Below are positions 7,063 through 15,750 of a stretch of DNA of 64,000 nucleotides, in pieces (within the stretch, counting starts at the first letter, position 1; the number at the start of each line of letters is the position of its first letter). The stretch lies in assembly GCF_042697365.1 (NCBI RefSeq), contig NZ_CP137605.1, one strand, 5' to 3'. Both the position numbers and the translations under genes were made by a program. Under the pieces are notes generated by a model. It searched no databases, was not told where the DNA came from, and saw nothing but the letters and a program-made list of their open reading frames with translations. Origin of the DNA: Brucella pseudintermedia. Lineage in GTDB: Bacteria; Pseudomonadota; Alphaproteobacteria; Rhizobiales; Rhizobiaceae.

Positions 7063-7758
7063 CTACTGTAGCCGCGATCCGAAATCGTCGTCCTTCACCT
7101 TGGCCAGCACCATCTCGGTAATGGCGATCAAAGTCGCGGCGCGCGTCTTCAAATCGGGAGCTTCCAAAAGCGCCTGTTTTTCAGCCGGACCGAAAGGAGA
7201 CATGATGGAAAGCGCATTGACGAGGGTTTCGTTGTTTGCCCGCGCGATACTGTCCCAATCGGCTTCCAGATTGTGCGCTTCGAGATAATCACGGAACGCA
7301 CCCAGCAAGGACTCACGGTCAATCTCCGATGAATCCCGCGACTGCTCCAGATCGGCAAGGAACGGCATGATCCGGCATTGCCGATAAGGCTGGCGGCAAT
7401 TGATCTCCTCGCGCACACGAAAACGGCAGATACCCTGCAAGGTGATCAGCAACCTGCCATCGCCGGTTTCGGCATAAGTGGTGATGCGGCCAAGGCAACC
7501 GACACTGCTCAACTGGGGGCGAAGGCTTTCATCCAGTTCGTCGATCGGTTCGTCTTCCACGCCGTCGATTTTCGGCTGGATCATGCCGATGATGCGCTTG
7601 CCGGCCAGAGCATTTTCAACCATCGTCAGATAACGCGGTTCGAAAATGTTGAGCGGAAGCTGGCCACCGGGCAGAAGCAGCGCCCCCTTCAACGGGAAGA
7701 CCGGCACGGTCTCAGGAATATCAGCGCCCGTCCTGTAACGGGCATTGCCCACTTGCAT
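7063..7758 (-). CDS. LON substrate-binding-domain protein
   Basis: 231 residues with the N-terminal domain of Lon protease and no ATPase or protease domain: VPVFPLKGALLLPGGQLPLNIFEPRYL, RIIGMIQPK, VGCLGRITTYAETGDGRLLITLQGICRFRV. These stand-alone LON-N proteins are presumed to bind unfolded or regulatory proteins; the exact role is unknown. AAGGAGG precedes the ATG at 7758. It is located between the Trm112-like gene and a chaperone-type thioredoxin gene (about 100 bases upstream) on the same strand, suggesting a proteostasis-related transcript. Confidence 0.9.
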   Translation of the reverse strand: MQVGNARYRTGADIPETVPVFPLKGALLLPGGQLPLNIFEPRYLTMVENALAGKRIIGMIQPKIDGVEDEPIDELDESLRPQLSSVGCLGRITTYAETGDGRLLITLQGICRFRVREEINCRQPYRQCRIMPFLADLEQSRDSSEIDRESLLGAFRDYLEAHNLEADWDSIARANNETLVNALSIMSPFGPAEKQALLEAPDLKTRAATLIAITEMVLAKVKDDDFGSRLQ

Positions 7759-7859
7759 TGCAACCTCCTTTTAGGGCTCACGCGACGTGAGACCTAACAG
7801 TTGGAATCCGCATGGCGAGCAAAGCGCAATTTGTTCGCCATGCTCCCGATCGCTCGCGA

Positions 7860-8822
7860 TCAGGAAAACAGAAGCGACGACAGCTTGCGCCGCGCACTGA
7901 GCGTCGCCGGATCGGCATTGCCCCATGCCTCGAAGAACTGGAGCAACTGCTTGCGCGCACCGTCATCGTTCCACTCGCGGCTGGCCTTCATGATGAAAAG
8001 CAGCTCATTGGCCGCGTCTTCGCGCCGCCCCTGCGCGTTACGCACCTGCGCAAGGTCGAACCGGGCCTGATAATCCTTGGGATCGGCCTGGATTCGCTTT
8101 TCGAGCTCGATCGGATCACCGATGAGCTTGACCTGGTCAGCCAGCGCAAGACGCGCTTCCAGCGCGCGGACGGCAGGCGCATTCTGCTTGTCTGCCGGAA
8201 TCTGGGCCAGAATCTCCCGCGCCTTTTCCGCGTCGCCGGATTCCAGAAGGCAGGTCGCAAGGCCGACCACTGCATCGACATTATCCGGGACAGCTTGAAG
8301 GATAGATGAGAAGATTTCCGACGCCTGAACAAAATCGCCCCCTTCAACCAGTTCGTTCGCCGCCGTGATCGCCTCGGCAATCGCAGTTTCGGCGTCGCTC
8401 GGTCCACCGACCTTGGCGATGAACTCCTTCACCTTCGATTCTGGGAGAGCCCCCATGAAACCGTCCACCGGCTGCCCGTTGACGAAGGCGATGACCGCAG
8501 GAATAGACTGAATGCCAAGCTGCCCGGCAATGGCCGGATGATCATCGATATTCATCTTGACCAGCTTGACGGCGCCGCCAGCCTCGCGAACCGCCTTTTC
8601 AATAATCGGGGTCAGCTGCTTGCAGGGTCCGCACCAGGGCGCCCAGAAATCCACCAGAACCGGCTGCTTGCGAGATTCTGCAATGACATCCGCCTGAAAG
8701 CCTGCCGTCGTGGTGTCCTTGACAAGATTCGCGTCCCCGGCCGTGGCTGGCGACGCGCCGAAAGAGACATTCGCCGTCATCTGGCCGCCTGCACCCGCGT
8801 AAGGATTGTTTTGGCTGCTCAT
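7860..8822 (-). CDS. cnoX: CnoX/YbbN-type thioredoxin-TPR chaperone (co-chaperedoxin)
   Basis: 320 residues. After a 40-residue Gly/Ala-rich N-terminus comes a thioredoxin domain with an intact redox centre FWAPWCGPCK (C64, C67). The second half is a TPR-like region with repeated Ala-rich helices (AEAITAANELVEGGDFVQA, LATCLLESGDAEKAREIL) as in CnoX, which protects proteins from over-oxidation and hands clients to GroEL. The E. coli protein lacks the resolving pair; here both cysteines are present, so reductase activity is expected. Start at 8822 is chosen for AAGGA six bases upstream (MSSQNNPYAGAG) rather than the longer in-frame ATG at 8855. Confidence 0.88.
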   Translation of the reverse strand: MSSQNNPYAGAGGQMTANVSFGASPATAGDANLVKDTTTAGFQADVIAESRKQPVLVDFWAPWCGPCKQLTPIIEKAVREAGGAVKLVKMNIDDHPAIAGQLGIQSIPAVIAFVNGQPVDGFMGALPESKVKEFIAKVGGPSDAETAIAEAITAANELVEGGDFVQASEIFSSILQAVPDNVDAVVGLATCLLESGDAEKAREILAQIPADKQNAPAVRALEARLALADQVKLIGDPIELEKRIQADPKDYQARFDLAQVRNAQGRREDAANELLFIMKASREWNDDGARKQLLQFFEAWGNADPATLSARRKLSSLLFS

Positions 8823-9009
8823 AAGAAATTCCTTCGTATTTTCCGGCTGATGCAAAGGCCCGCATGCAAGCCGGCGTCGTCCATTCAGTTCGTAACTTCG
8901 AAAGCCAATTTCAAGACGGTCAAACAGCAGTTGCGCCGTAACTTAGCGCTTCTGCTTTCCACTTCAATCGCCAATCGCCCGTGGAAAAACCGCCGCTCTG
9001 ACGACCAGT

Positions 9010-9534
9010 CTATACCGAAGCATCCGCCTTGGCACGCTCGGAAACGGCTAGAATGCGCGGTTCGTGTCCTGTGGACTTTAGAAATGCGACAAGATCGTCG
9101 CGCCTGATGGAAGTCGTGGCTTCGTTGGTCAGCGGATGCCCGTTGATGACATCATGTTTCATGAGATCGGCGTCAAGAATGACCTGCACATTATGCCCGG
9201 TATCGTTGACCGCGCCAAACACCGTGACGGAACCGGGAATCACACCCAGATACTCCATCAGCTTTTCCGGCTTGCCGAACGAAACACGGCTTGCCGCACC
9301 GATCAATTGGTGGATCGATTTCAGATCGACCACCGCATCTTCCTCAACCGTCACGAGGAAGAAATTGTCTTTCTTGTCTTTCAGGAACAGGTTCTTGGTG
9401 TGACCGCCGGAAATTTCACCGCGCAGGTTTTGGGAGTCGGCGACCGTGAACAAGGGGGGATGTTCGACCGTATTCACTTCGATACCAAGTTTCTGAAGAT
9501 AATCGTGAAGCTCGCTCGGCGACAAAGGCATCAT
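9010..9534 (-). CDS. ProX/YbaK-domain aminoacyl-tRNA editing protein (prolyl-tRNA deacylase family)
   Basis: 174 residues, MMPLSPSELHDYLQKLGIEV.... It is a free-standing INS/YbaK-type domain of the PrdX/ProXp-ala group that hydrolyses mischarged Ala-tRNA-Pro. Seen: EHPPLFTVADSQNLRGEISGGHTKNLFLKD (the GGHTKNLFL motif with the family lysine) and the GSVTVFGAVND segment. Start at 9534 follows GGGGTGG; an upstream extension of 71 residues has no homologous character. Monocistronic. The stretch 9535-9860 upstream holds nothing I recognise. Confidence 0.88.
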   Translation of the reverse strand: MMPLSPSELHDYLQKLGIEVNTVEHPPLFTVADSQNLRGEISGGHTKNLFLKDKKDNFFLVTVEEDAVVDLKSIHQLIGAASRVSFGKPEKLMEYLGVIPGSVTVFGAVNDTGHNVQVILDADLMKHDVINGHPLTNEATTSIRRDDLVAFLKSTGHEPRILAVSERAKADASV

Positions 9535-9860
9535 TCCACCCCATTCTGTTCGGCACTGATACGTTGGGCATGTCGCAACGCTCCTCACGTTTCGGCGACA
9601 CGCAACAGCGCTTATAGACCATGGATAGAGGCTTAGAAACCACGCAAAACAAATTGGATTGCTTGTCCCAAAGCACGGCAGCCTGACTCGCGCATATGAG
9701 GCTCGATTCAGCCGAGCGCGCAGGTACGCGCGCCCTCGCCTCGACAAGAAACTACAGCTGAAACCATACGCTTCGCCTTAAAATAAGATTATATTACAGT
9801 CGGTTAGCTCAAATCTGGCAGCTAATTTCGTGGAAACTGTATTTTCCTGCAATTTCCCTG

Positions 9861-9889
9861 TTGCAATCTCGGAAGCGTTGGTTCATATA
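9861..9889 (+). promoter_or_regulatory. Promoter of tRNA-Gly
   Basis: TTGCAA (9861-9866) and CATATA (9884-9889) are separated by 17 bases, about 30 bases before the mature tRNA start. Confidence 0.5.
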
Positions 9890-9919
9890 CCGCCTGCCTG
9901 ACGGAAACGACTGGCGCGA

Positions 9920-9994
9920 GCGGGTGTAGCTCAGGGGTAGAGCACAACCTTGCCAAGGTTGGGGTCGAGGGTTCGAATCCCTTCGCCCGCTCCA
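9920..9994 (+). tRNA. tRNA-Gly (GCC anticodon)
   Basis: The cloverleaf can be drawn. Acceptor GCGGGTG pairs with CGCCCGC and is followed by T and encoded CCA. The D-loop contains AGCTCAGGGGTAGAGC, the anticodon loop is CTTGCCAAG with GCC, and the T-arm is GAGGGTTCGAATCCCTT. A terminator follows. Confidence 0.97.
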
Positions 9995-10017
9995 GTTTTC
10001 CGTTAAGTACGGCAACA

Positions 10018-10045
10018 AAATCCCGGCTTTGTCCGGGATTTTTGC
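10018..10045 (+). terminator. Terminator after tRNA-Gly
   Basis: AAAATCCCGG-cttt-GTCCGGGATTTTTG: a strong stem followed by a T-run. Confidence 0.85.
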
Positions 10046-10163
10046 TTTTCAGGCGGTTTTTCATCGTCAAAGTGGGCCCGTGCGGTTGCAGTAGCCGCAC
10101 AAGTCCAGCCGACCTGAAATCAATCGTCGGCTAAGCCCTTCCCTTGCAGAAATCCGAGAGCAC

Positions 10164-11627
10164 TCAGGTCACCACGTTTTCTTCGTAGGTCTTTTTAACC
10201 CCCGGCACACAGAGGCAGGCGGGCACGATGAGCACGGCGATGAGCATCATCGCTATAAACGTGGTGTGCAGCGCCTGTTGAAGGGCCAGCCGAAGCTCCT
10301 GCCGATCTATCAACATATCGACGCCATTCAGAAGGTCCCGAAGTTGATCTGACGTAATCGCCTGACCGTGATTGGCGTTGGCGAGCCCGTAGGTCAGCAC
10401 GGCCCCTAGAATGGCCGCTCCAAGCGTACTGCCCAGATTGCGCGAAAACACGTTCGACGCCGTGGCGCTGCCGCGCTCCGACCAGTTCACGCTATCCTGC
10501 GTCAGGATCAGCGCGCCGATGTTGAGCAGGCCCATTCCAAACCCCATGATGAGGGAACCGGCGCCCGCCAGTGTTGCTGGACTGGACGGGTTCAGCATGA
10601 CGAGCAGAGAAGTCCCGATCGGAATGCAAATGCTTCCGACGATCATGATTGGGCGCAATCCGAACCGCGTGAACTGCCGCGAGGCAATCGTCGCGCCGCA
10701 CGGCCAGCCAAGCAGCAGCATGGTCAAGGCAAAACCCGCGATCACAGGCGAACGGTCGAGGACCGTCTGCACATACATCGGCAGAAACGTCGTCAGCCCC
10801 ATGATCGACATGCTGGCCAGGAAAACCGCCAGATTGGAGAATGCGATCGGGCGCTTCAGCCACAAGCCCGGTGCAACCATGGGTTCCTTTGCGCGCCGCT
10901 CCTGCCAGATGAAAGCAACCAGTGACAAGCCGAAGAGAACCAATGCCAGAACCGCTTCCGGCGAGACCGCGCTTTCCATGAGTGTAAGCGCGATCATCAG
11001 GGATGAAATCGAGACGGCAAAAAGCGCTGCGCCAAGCACATCGACCGATACGGGTTTGGAGCGCTTCTCTTCATGCCGGAAGAGAAGAAAGCCCGAAGCC
11101 GCCAGAACGCCGACAGGCACGTTAATCCAGAACACCCAAGCCCAGTTGAGATTGTGAATGATCAAGCTGCCAAGCAACGGTCCGACAACGGCTGACAGCG
11201 CCCAGACGCTGGCCAGATAACCCTGAACCTTGCTGCGCTGGGCGCCCGGGAAAAGGTCCGCCACAACAGTCATGGATGCGGGCTGGATCGCCCCTGCCCC
11301 AATGCCCTGCAACAGCCGGAAGACAATCATCGAAGGCATCGACCATGCAAAGCCTGCCAGTATCGACGCGATCAGGAACAGGCTGATGCCGAAAATAAGC
11401 ACGGGCTTGCGGCCGTAGATATCGGCCAATTTTCCAAACACCACGGTCGTCGCCGTCTGGGTCAGAAGGAACGATGAGAAAACCCAGGAATAGAGATTGA
11501 GCTGGCCCAATTGCGCAGCGATCTGCGGCATTGCGGTCGATACGATTGTCGCCTCGACTGCAATCATGGCCATGCTTGCCATGATCGCGGCAACAACAAG
11601 CCCGCGATGAGAGTGTTTTTCTGTCAT
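10164..11627 (-). CDS. DHA2-family (EmrB/QacA-type) 14-helix MFS efflux transporter
   Basis: 487 residues, inner membrane, proton-driven export of drugs or toxic compounds. Seen: helix 1 AIMASMAMIAVEATIVSTAMPQI (acidic residue E25 in motif D1), motif A GKLADIYGRKPVLIFG, motif B RLLQGIGAGAIQP, and motif C WALSAVVGPLLGSLI, the antiporter signature. Fourteen hydrophobic segments fit the length. AAGG lies ahead of the ATG. It is monocistronic, without an adjacent membrane-fusion partner, so it probably acts alone. The 283 bases between it and the divergent RidA gene carry part of a dispersed Ochrobactrum-type repeat at about 11811-11846. Confidence 0.9.
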   Translation of the reverse strand: MTEKHSHRGLVVAAIMASMAMIAVEATIVSTAMPQIAAQLGQLNLYSWVFSSFLLTQTATTVVFGKLADIYGRKPVLIFGISLFLIASILAGFAWSMPSMIVFRLLQGIGAGAIQPASMTVVADLFPGAQRSKVQGYLASVWALSAVVGPLLGSLIIHNLNWAWVFWINVPVGVLAASGFLLFRHEEKRSKPVSVDVLGAALFAVSISSLMIALTLMESAVSPEAVLALVLFGLSLVAFIWQERRAKEPMVAPGLWLKRPIAFSNLAVFLASMSIMGLTTFLPMYVQTVLDRSPVIAGFALTMLLLGWPCGATIASRQFTRFGLRPIMIVGSICIPIGTSLLVMLNPSSPATLAGAGSLIMGFGMGLLNIGALILTQDSVNWSERGSATASNVFSRNLGSTLGAAILGAVLTYGLANANHGQAITSDQLRDLLNGVDMLIDRQELRLALQQALHTTFIAMMLIAVLIVPACLCVPGVKKTYEENVVT

Positions 11628-11910
11628 GGATTGCCTTCAGACCGGAACGGTCGTCGTTGAGTGGAAGCCTCCTCGCTTCCGCCTCAGTTTCTTAGACCTG
11701 CCTGACCGCCATCGCAATAGGTTGCCCGCCCCGATCGGTACACATTCTTGCTACCACCATATTCGTCTTGGGCAGCCTTGTGCACGATGAAACAGCTCTC
11801 TGGTCTTTAGCCGAAGCATTTCCAGCAAAAATGCGAAGCGGTTTTGCTTGTGTTAAGCAGCAACCTGTTCGACAAGCGCTTCGCACCTTTGGAACTCTTG
11901 GAGAAGAACC

Positions 11911-12297
11911 ATGACAAACAGCACAGCGCCCTTTTTCCTTGAAGACACGGACGAAAGCGAGATTTCCTCCGATGTCGCAGGCGTGGGCAATTTTCTGGTA
12001 ACCACCCATATTCCGATCCGGGCCGATGGCACAATGGAAACCGGCGATATAATCGCCCAAAGCGAATGCACGCTCAACAGCCTCAAGACTTCACTGGAAA
12101 AGGTGGGCAGCAGTCTGGAAAACGTCATTCATTTGACGATCTATCTGACCGATATCAACGAACGCCCCGCCTTCAATGAAGTCTATCTGCGCTTTTTCAA
12201 AAAGCCCTTTCCGGTTCGTTGCGCTGTCGGCGTAGCCGGGCTGGCCACGCCGGAGATGCGGGTCGAAGTCACAGCAATGGCGGTACGCAATCAGTAG
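11911..12297 (+). CDS. RidA/YjgF-family enamine/imine deaminase
   Basis: 128 residues. The RidA fold is indicated by VGNFLVTTHIPI, GDIIAQSECTLNSLKTSLEKVGSSLENVIHLTIYLTDI, and the C-terminal RCAVGVAGLATPEMRVEVTAMAV, where Arg106-type and Glu residues form the ligand site. RidA proteins hydrolyse reactive enamines and imines released by PLP enzymes or amine oxidases. TTGGAG stands before the ATG. It is followed by a binding protein, an FAD amine oxidase and a permease on the same strand, so it probably clears the imine made by that oxidase. A small GC hairpin at 12322-12345 without T-run separates it from the next gene. Confidence 0.9.
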   Translation: MTNSTAPFFLEDTDESEISSDVAGVGNFLVTTHIPIRADGTMETGDIIAQSECTLNSLKTSLEKVGSSLENVIHLTIYLTDINERPAFNEVYLRFFKKPFPVRCAVGVAGLATPEMRVEVTAMAVRNQ

Positions 12298-12488
12298 CCC
12301 GGACAGTGAAGTTCACGATAGCGGGGCCTTGAGCAAACGGCCCCGAACTCGCCCTCTTCCGAGCGGCATCCTGCGCAGTTGGCATATAATCATACGCTAA
12401 TTTCATAATTCGTTTCTTCGAGCCGCCTAGCCGACGCTTGCGCGTTTATGCAATGCTCATGCGTCAGACCAGTGGAGGGGTCGATAAG

Positions 12489-13316
12489 ATGAGAAAAATC
12501 ATAACAATAATGGGTATCGCAGGTGCCATCTTGGCATCAGGATTCGCAGCTCATGCGGGAGAGACGCTGGATCGCGTCATGGAAAAGAAGGCCATGGTTG
12601 TTGCAACCAATGCAGGCTGGCCTCCGCAAAGCTTTCTGGACGATTCCAACCAACTCGTCGGATTCGATGTTGACGTGGCCAACGAGATCGGCAAGCGCCT
12701 GGGCGTCGCCGTATCCTTCGAGACACCGGACTGGGCGACACTGACCGGCGGACGCTGGCAGGGACGCTATGACGTAGGCGTCGGATCGGTCACTCCGACC
12801 AAGGCACGCGCGAATGTCATCGATTTTGCCGGCATTTATTACTACAGCCCATATGTCTATGTCGTGCATAAGGACAGCGAGGCGAAATCGGTCGCGGACC
12901 TTAACGGCAAGGTTATCGGCGTCGAAACAGCCACCACTTCGGAAGATTACGCTCGTCACCAGCTGGAGATCGACGCACCCGGCCTCCCGCCGATCGAGTA
13001 CAAGCTCAATCCGGGCGAAATTCGTACCTTCGCGGATTCCATGCTGCCGTTCGACGATCTGAGACTGGGAGATGGCGTTCGTATCGATGCCATCGTCGCA
13101 CCGGAGCAGACAGCACAGAACGCCATCAAGAACGGCTATCCCGTAAAAATCCTTGAAGGCGAATATGCCTTCCGCGAGCCGCTCGTCGTTATCGCCGAGA
13201 AGAACGATCCCGAGTGGACCGCCAAGATTGGCGAAATCATCAAGCAGATGAAGTCTGACGGCACGCTTGGGACACTCACAGCAAAGTGGTACGGCAAGGA
13301 CTACAGCGCCGACTGA
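12489..13316 (+). CDS. Periplasmic amino-acid/amine-binding protein (ABC, SBP family 3)
   Basis: 275 residues with a signal peptide (MRKIITIMGIAGAILASG...AHAGET, cleavage probably after AHA). The mature part has the family 3 pattern: AGWPPQSFLDDSNQLVGFDVDVANEIGKRLG, YDVGVGSVTPTKARANVIDFAGIYYYSPYVYVV, LNGKVIGVETATTSEDYA, and KSDGTLGTLTAKWYG at the end. It captures a polar amino acid or amine for the permease two genes on. Start at 12489 is chosen because GGAGGGG lies upstream and the signal peptide begins there. No ABC ATPase is encoded nearby. Confidence 0.9.
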   Translation: MRKIITIMGIAGAILASGFAAHAGETLDRVMEKKAMVVATNAGWPPQSFLDDSNQLVGFDVDVANEIGKRLGVAVSFETPDWATLTGGRWQGRYDVGVGSVTPTKARANVIDFAGIYYYSPYVYVVHKDSEAKSVADLNGKVIGVETATTSEDYARHQLEIDAPGLPPIEYKLNPGEIRTFADSMLPFDDLRLGDGVRIDAIVAPEQTAQNAIKNGYPVKILEGEYAFREPLVVIAEKNDPEWTAKIGEIIKQMKSDGTLGTLTAKWYGKDYSAD

Positions 13317-13389
13317 TCTGCCCCTTGCTTCGATATTGAAATGAGCCATCGATGCGATGGCTCATACGATACGCTTATTTGGTGTTACC

Positions 13390-14673
13390 ATGACATATCC
13401 TGTCACTTACTATAGCCGTACCAAGGCAGACGACGTCGCGCGCCCGATGCTGGAGCGTGAAATAACAGCAGACATCGCGGTGATCGGCGGCGGGCTAGCC
13501 GGGTTGTCGGCTGCCTTGCAGATGTCGCGCGCAGGCAAGAAAGTCGTTGTTCTGGAAGCCGAAAGCATTGGTTTCGGCGCGTCCGGACGCAATGGCGGGT
13601 TTGTCAGTCCCGGTTTCGCGACGGGCGGCGACGCGATTGCTGCCCGCGCCGGGCGCGATGTTGCCAAAACGCTCCACAAAATGTCCATCGAAGGCGTCGA
13701 GTTCGTTCGTCAGAACATTACCGCCCTGAAGATTGAGGAAGCCCGGCTATCACCAGGCATTATGAGCGTTCGACGATACGACGATGGCGACAGCCTGAAG
13801 CACTACGCCGACGAACTCTATCGCGACTATGACTACAAGCTTGACTTTCATACCACAGCCGAAACGCGCAACATTTTGAATTCCAGGCGCTATTTCCAGT
13901 CTGTCACCGACCCCAATGCGTTTCATATCCATCCGTTGAATTATCTGCGGGCACTTGGGCGCGAGATAGAGCGGCTCGGCGGGCGGATATTCGAGCATAG
14001 CCGTGTCGTCCAATTGCTCGATCACGGCGATGGCAAGCTTGTAAAGACGGCTGAGGGACAGGTCAAAGCCGGTGCCGTGCTGATCACCACCGGCGGCTAC
14101 ACAGACGGGCTGGTCGGGCAGATCAAGCGGGCCTATCTGCCTATCGCAACCTATGTGATGGTGAGCGAGGAAGCGCCTGAACTGATCGCATCGGCAATCC
14201 GCACCACATCCGCGATTGGTGACAACCGGCGGGCTGGTGACTATTACCGCGTGATCGATGGCGGCCGCAGACTGTTGTGGGGCGGACGCATCACGACAAG
14301 AGCAGCCGATACGCCCGGCGTCGTGCGGGAACTGCGCAACGAAATGGTGGGGACCTATCCTCAGCTCGCTTCGCTGAAGACGGAACTGGCATGGTCCGGC
14401 CTGATGTCCTATGCGAGACATCTCATGCCACAGATCGGCCAATTGGATCGCGCCACCTGGTATTGCACCGCATTTGGCGGCCACGGGCTCAACACGACCG
14501 CCATCGGCGGCAAGGTTGTTGCCGAAGCCATCTGCGGACAAAGTGACCGTTACAAACTTTTCGAAAAATTCGGGCTGGTCTGGGCAGGAGGAGCAGCGGG
14601 GCTCGCCGCTGCTCAGCTAACCTATTGGAAATTGCAGATGCAGGATTGGCTTGCCGAGCGAAAAGCAGGCTGA
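13390..14673 (+). CDS. FAD-dependent amine/amino-acid oxidoreductase (DadA/PuuB family)
   Basis: 427 residues. An N-terminal dinucleotide-binding motif, ADIAVIGGGLAGLSAALQMSRAGKKVVVLEAE, is followed by GASGRNGGFVSPGF typical of the gamma-glutamylputrescine oxidase/DAO group. The C-terminal FAD contact FGGHGLNTTAIGGKVVAEAI is intact. Such enzymes oxidise a primary or secondary amine to an imine and reduce O2 or a quinone. The neighbouring RidA fits as imine scavenger, and the ABC components as uptake of the substrate. The start is uncertain: the ATG at 13390 matches family length, and an ATG 11 codons upstream (13357) is also open; neither has a good ribosome binding site. Confidence 0.88.
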   Translation: MTYPVTYYSRTKADDVARPMLEREITADIAVIGGGLAGLSAALQMSRAGKKVVVLEAESIGFGASGRNGGFVSPGFATGGDAIAARAGRDVAKTLHKMSIEGVEFVRQNITALKIEEARLSPGIMSVRRYDDGDSLKHYADELYRDYDYKLDFHTTAETRNILNSRRYFQSVTDPNAFHIHPLNYLRALGREIERLGGRIFEHSRVVQLLDHGDGKLVKTAEGQVKAGAVLITTGGYTDGLVGQIKRAYLPIATYVMVSEEAPELIASAIRTTSAIGDNRRAGDYYRVIDGGRRLLWGGRITTRAADTPGVVRELRNEMVGTYPQLASLKTELAWSGLMSYARHLMPQIGQLDRATWYCTAFGGHGLNTTAIGGKVVAEAICGQSDRYKLFEKFGLVWAGGAAGLAAAQLTYWKLQMQDWLAERKAG

Positions 14674-14686
14674 CAGGAGAAAGAAT

Positions 14687-15658
14687 ATGCTCGGGAGGTT
14701 TTTTCTCACACGGCCTGAGGCCGCCAAACGTACTGTTCAGATAGCGTTTTTTGTTATTCTGACAGCGCTCTTCTGTTTCATGAACGTCCGGTTCTCCGGC
14801 ATAACAAACCTGTTGGGCATTGACCCGAAAGTCGCCAAGGCCGGCTTCACCAAGGCCACATTGCTTTCCTCTGTCCTGCTCAGTCTCGTCATCTTTGCCA
14901 ATTGGAGCTTTTTGAGACTTTTCCCGCGTTGGGCACAGATCACGGCCATATGGCTGGAACTGTTCCTGCTGCTGATGATCTTCTTTTATTCATTCAATCT
15001 CTCGTTTGAATTCATAGCCAGAAAGATCGGATTTCTCATCAGCCAGGGTGTCGTCACGACGCTTTATATTTCCACCGCTTCCATCTTCTTCGCAACCATT
15101 CTGGCGCTCATCGGCGCTGTGGCCAAACTCTCCAAGAACGGTCTGGTCTACGGTCTGGCGACGTTCTACACTTCGCTCTTCCGCGGCCTGCCATTGCTGA
15201 TGCAGATTTACATTATCTATCTGGGCTTGCCGCAGGTGGGTTATGTCATTGGGCCGATCCCCGCCGGTATTCTGGCGCTTTCGCTGTGTTACGGCGCTTA
15301 TATGACGGAAATCTTTCGTGCGGGCATCGAAAGCATCCCGCGCGGGCAACAGGAAGGTGCCGCCGCTCTGGGTCTGGGACCATCGCAAACCATGTGGCTG
15401 GTCATTCTTCCGCAGGCGATGCGCATCATCATTCCGCCAACGGGCAACCAGTTCATCGCGATGCTCAAGGACTCGTCGCTCGTCTCTGTCATCGGTGTAT
15501 GGGAACTCATGTATCTTGCCCGCACACAAGGTCAGACGGAGTTCCGGCACATTGAAATGCTCATAACGGCATCAATGATCTACTGGGCCCTCTCCGTCGT
15601 TCTGGAATATGGACAGGCAAAGCTCGAAGCTCGCTTCAAACGGTCTCTCGTGCGTTGA
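14687..15658 (+). CDS. ABC transporter permease, polar amino-acid type, with extended N-terminal membrane region
   Basis: 323 residues. The C-terminal half is a HisM/GltK-type permease: LFRGLPLLMQIYIIYLG, YGAYMTEIFRAGIESIPRGQQEGAAALGL (the EAA loop that contacts the ATPase), LKDSSLVSVIGVWEL. The N-terminal 110 residues add three further hydrophobic segments (RTVQIAFFVILTALFCF, LLSSVLLSLVIFANWSF, AIWLELFLLLMIFFYSF). AGGAG lies before the ATG at 14687. It is the last gene of the RidA-binding protein-oxidase set. A single permease and no ATPase are present, so the importer must borrow its ATP-binding subunit. Confidence 0.9.
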   Translation: MLGRFFLTRPEAAKRTVQIAFFVILTALFCFMNVRFSGITNLLGIDPKVAKAGFTKATLLSSVLLSLVIFANWSFLRLFPRWAQITAIWLELFLLLMIFFYSFNLSFEFIARKIGFLISQGVVTTLYISTASIFFATILALIGAVAKLSKNGLVYGLATFYTSLFRGLPLLMQIYIIYLGLPQVGYVIGPIPAGILALSLCYGAYMTEIFRAGIESIPRGQQEGAAALGLGPSQTMWLVILPQAMRIIIPPTGNQFIAMLKDSSLVSVIGVWELMYLARTQGQTEFRHIEMLITASMIYWALSVVLEYGQAKLEARFKRSLVR

Positions 15659-15703
15659 ACGCGCCATCATAGAGGCGTCGGGCCTGAGCAACATCGAACG
15701 AAA

Positions 15704-15727
15704 ATCGGCGCGGTATTACCGCGCCGA
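15704..15727. terminator. Bidirectional terminator between two converging transport operons
   Basis: ATCGGCGCGGT-att-ACCGCGCCGAT: a strong perfect stem with A residues on the left and TCCATTT on the right, between genes ending at 15658 and 15751. Confidence 0.6.
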
Positions 15728-15750
15728 TCCATTTGAAAGCACTTAAGAGA

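Noticed and set aside
11692..12060. 122-codon minus-strand frame upstream of and across ridA
   Set aside because: It overlaps the start of ridA, which has clear family motifs and a ribosome binding site. The remaining part (11692-11910) gave no recognisable protein, although a decayed gene cannot be excluded.
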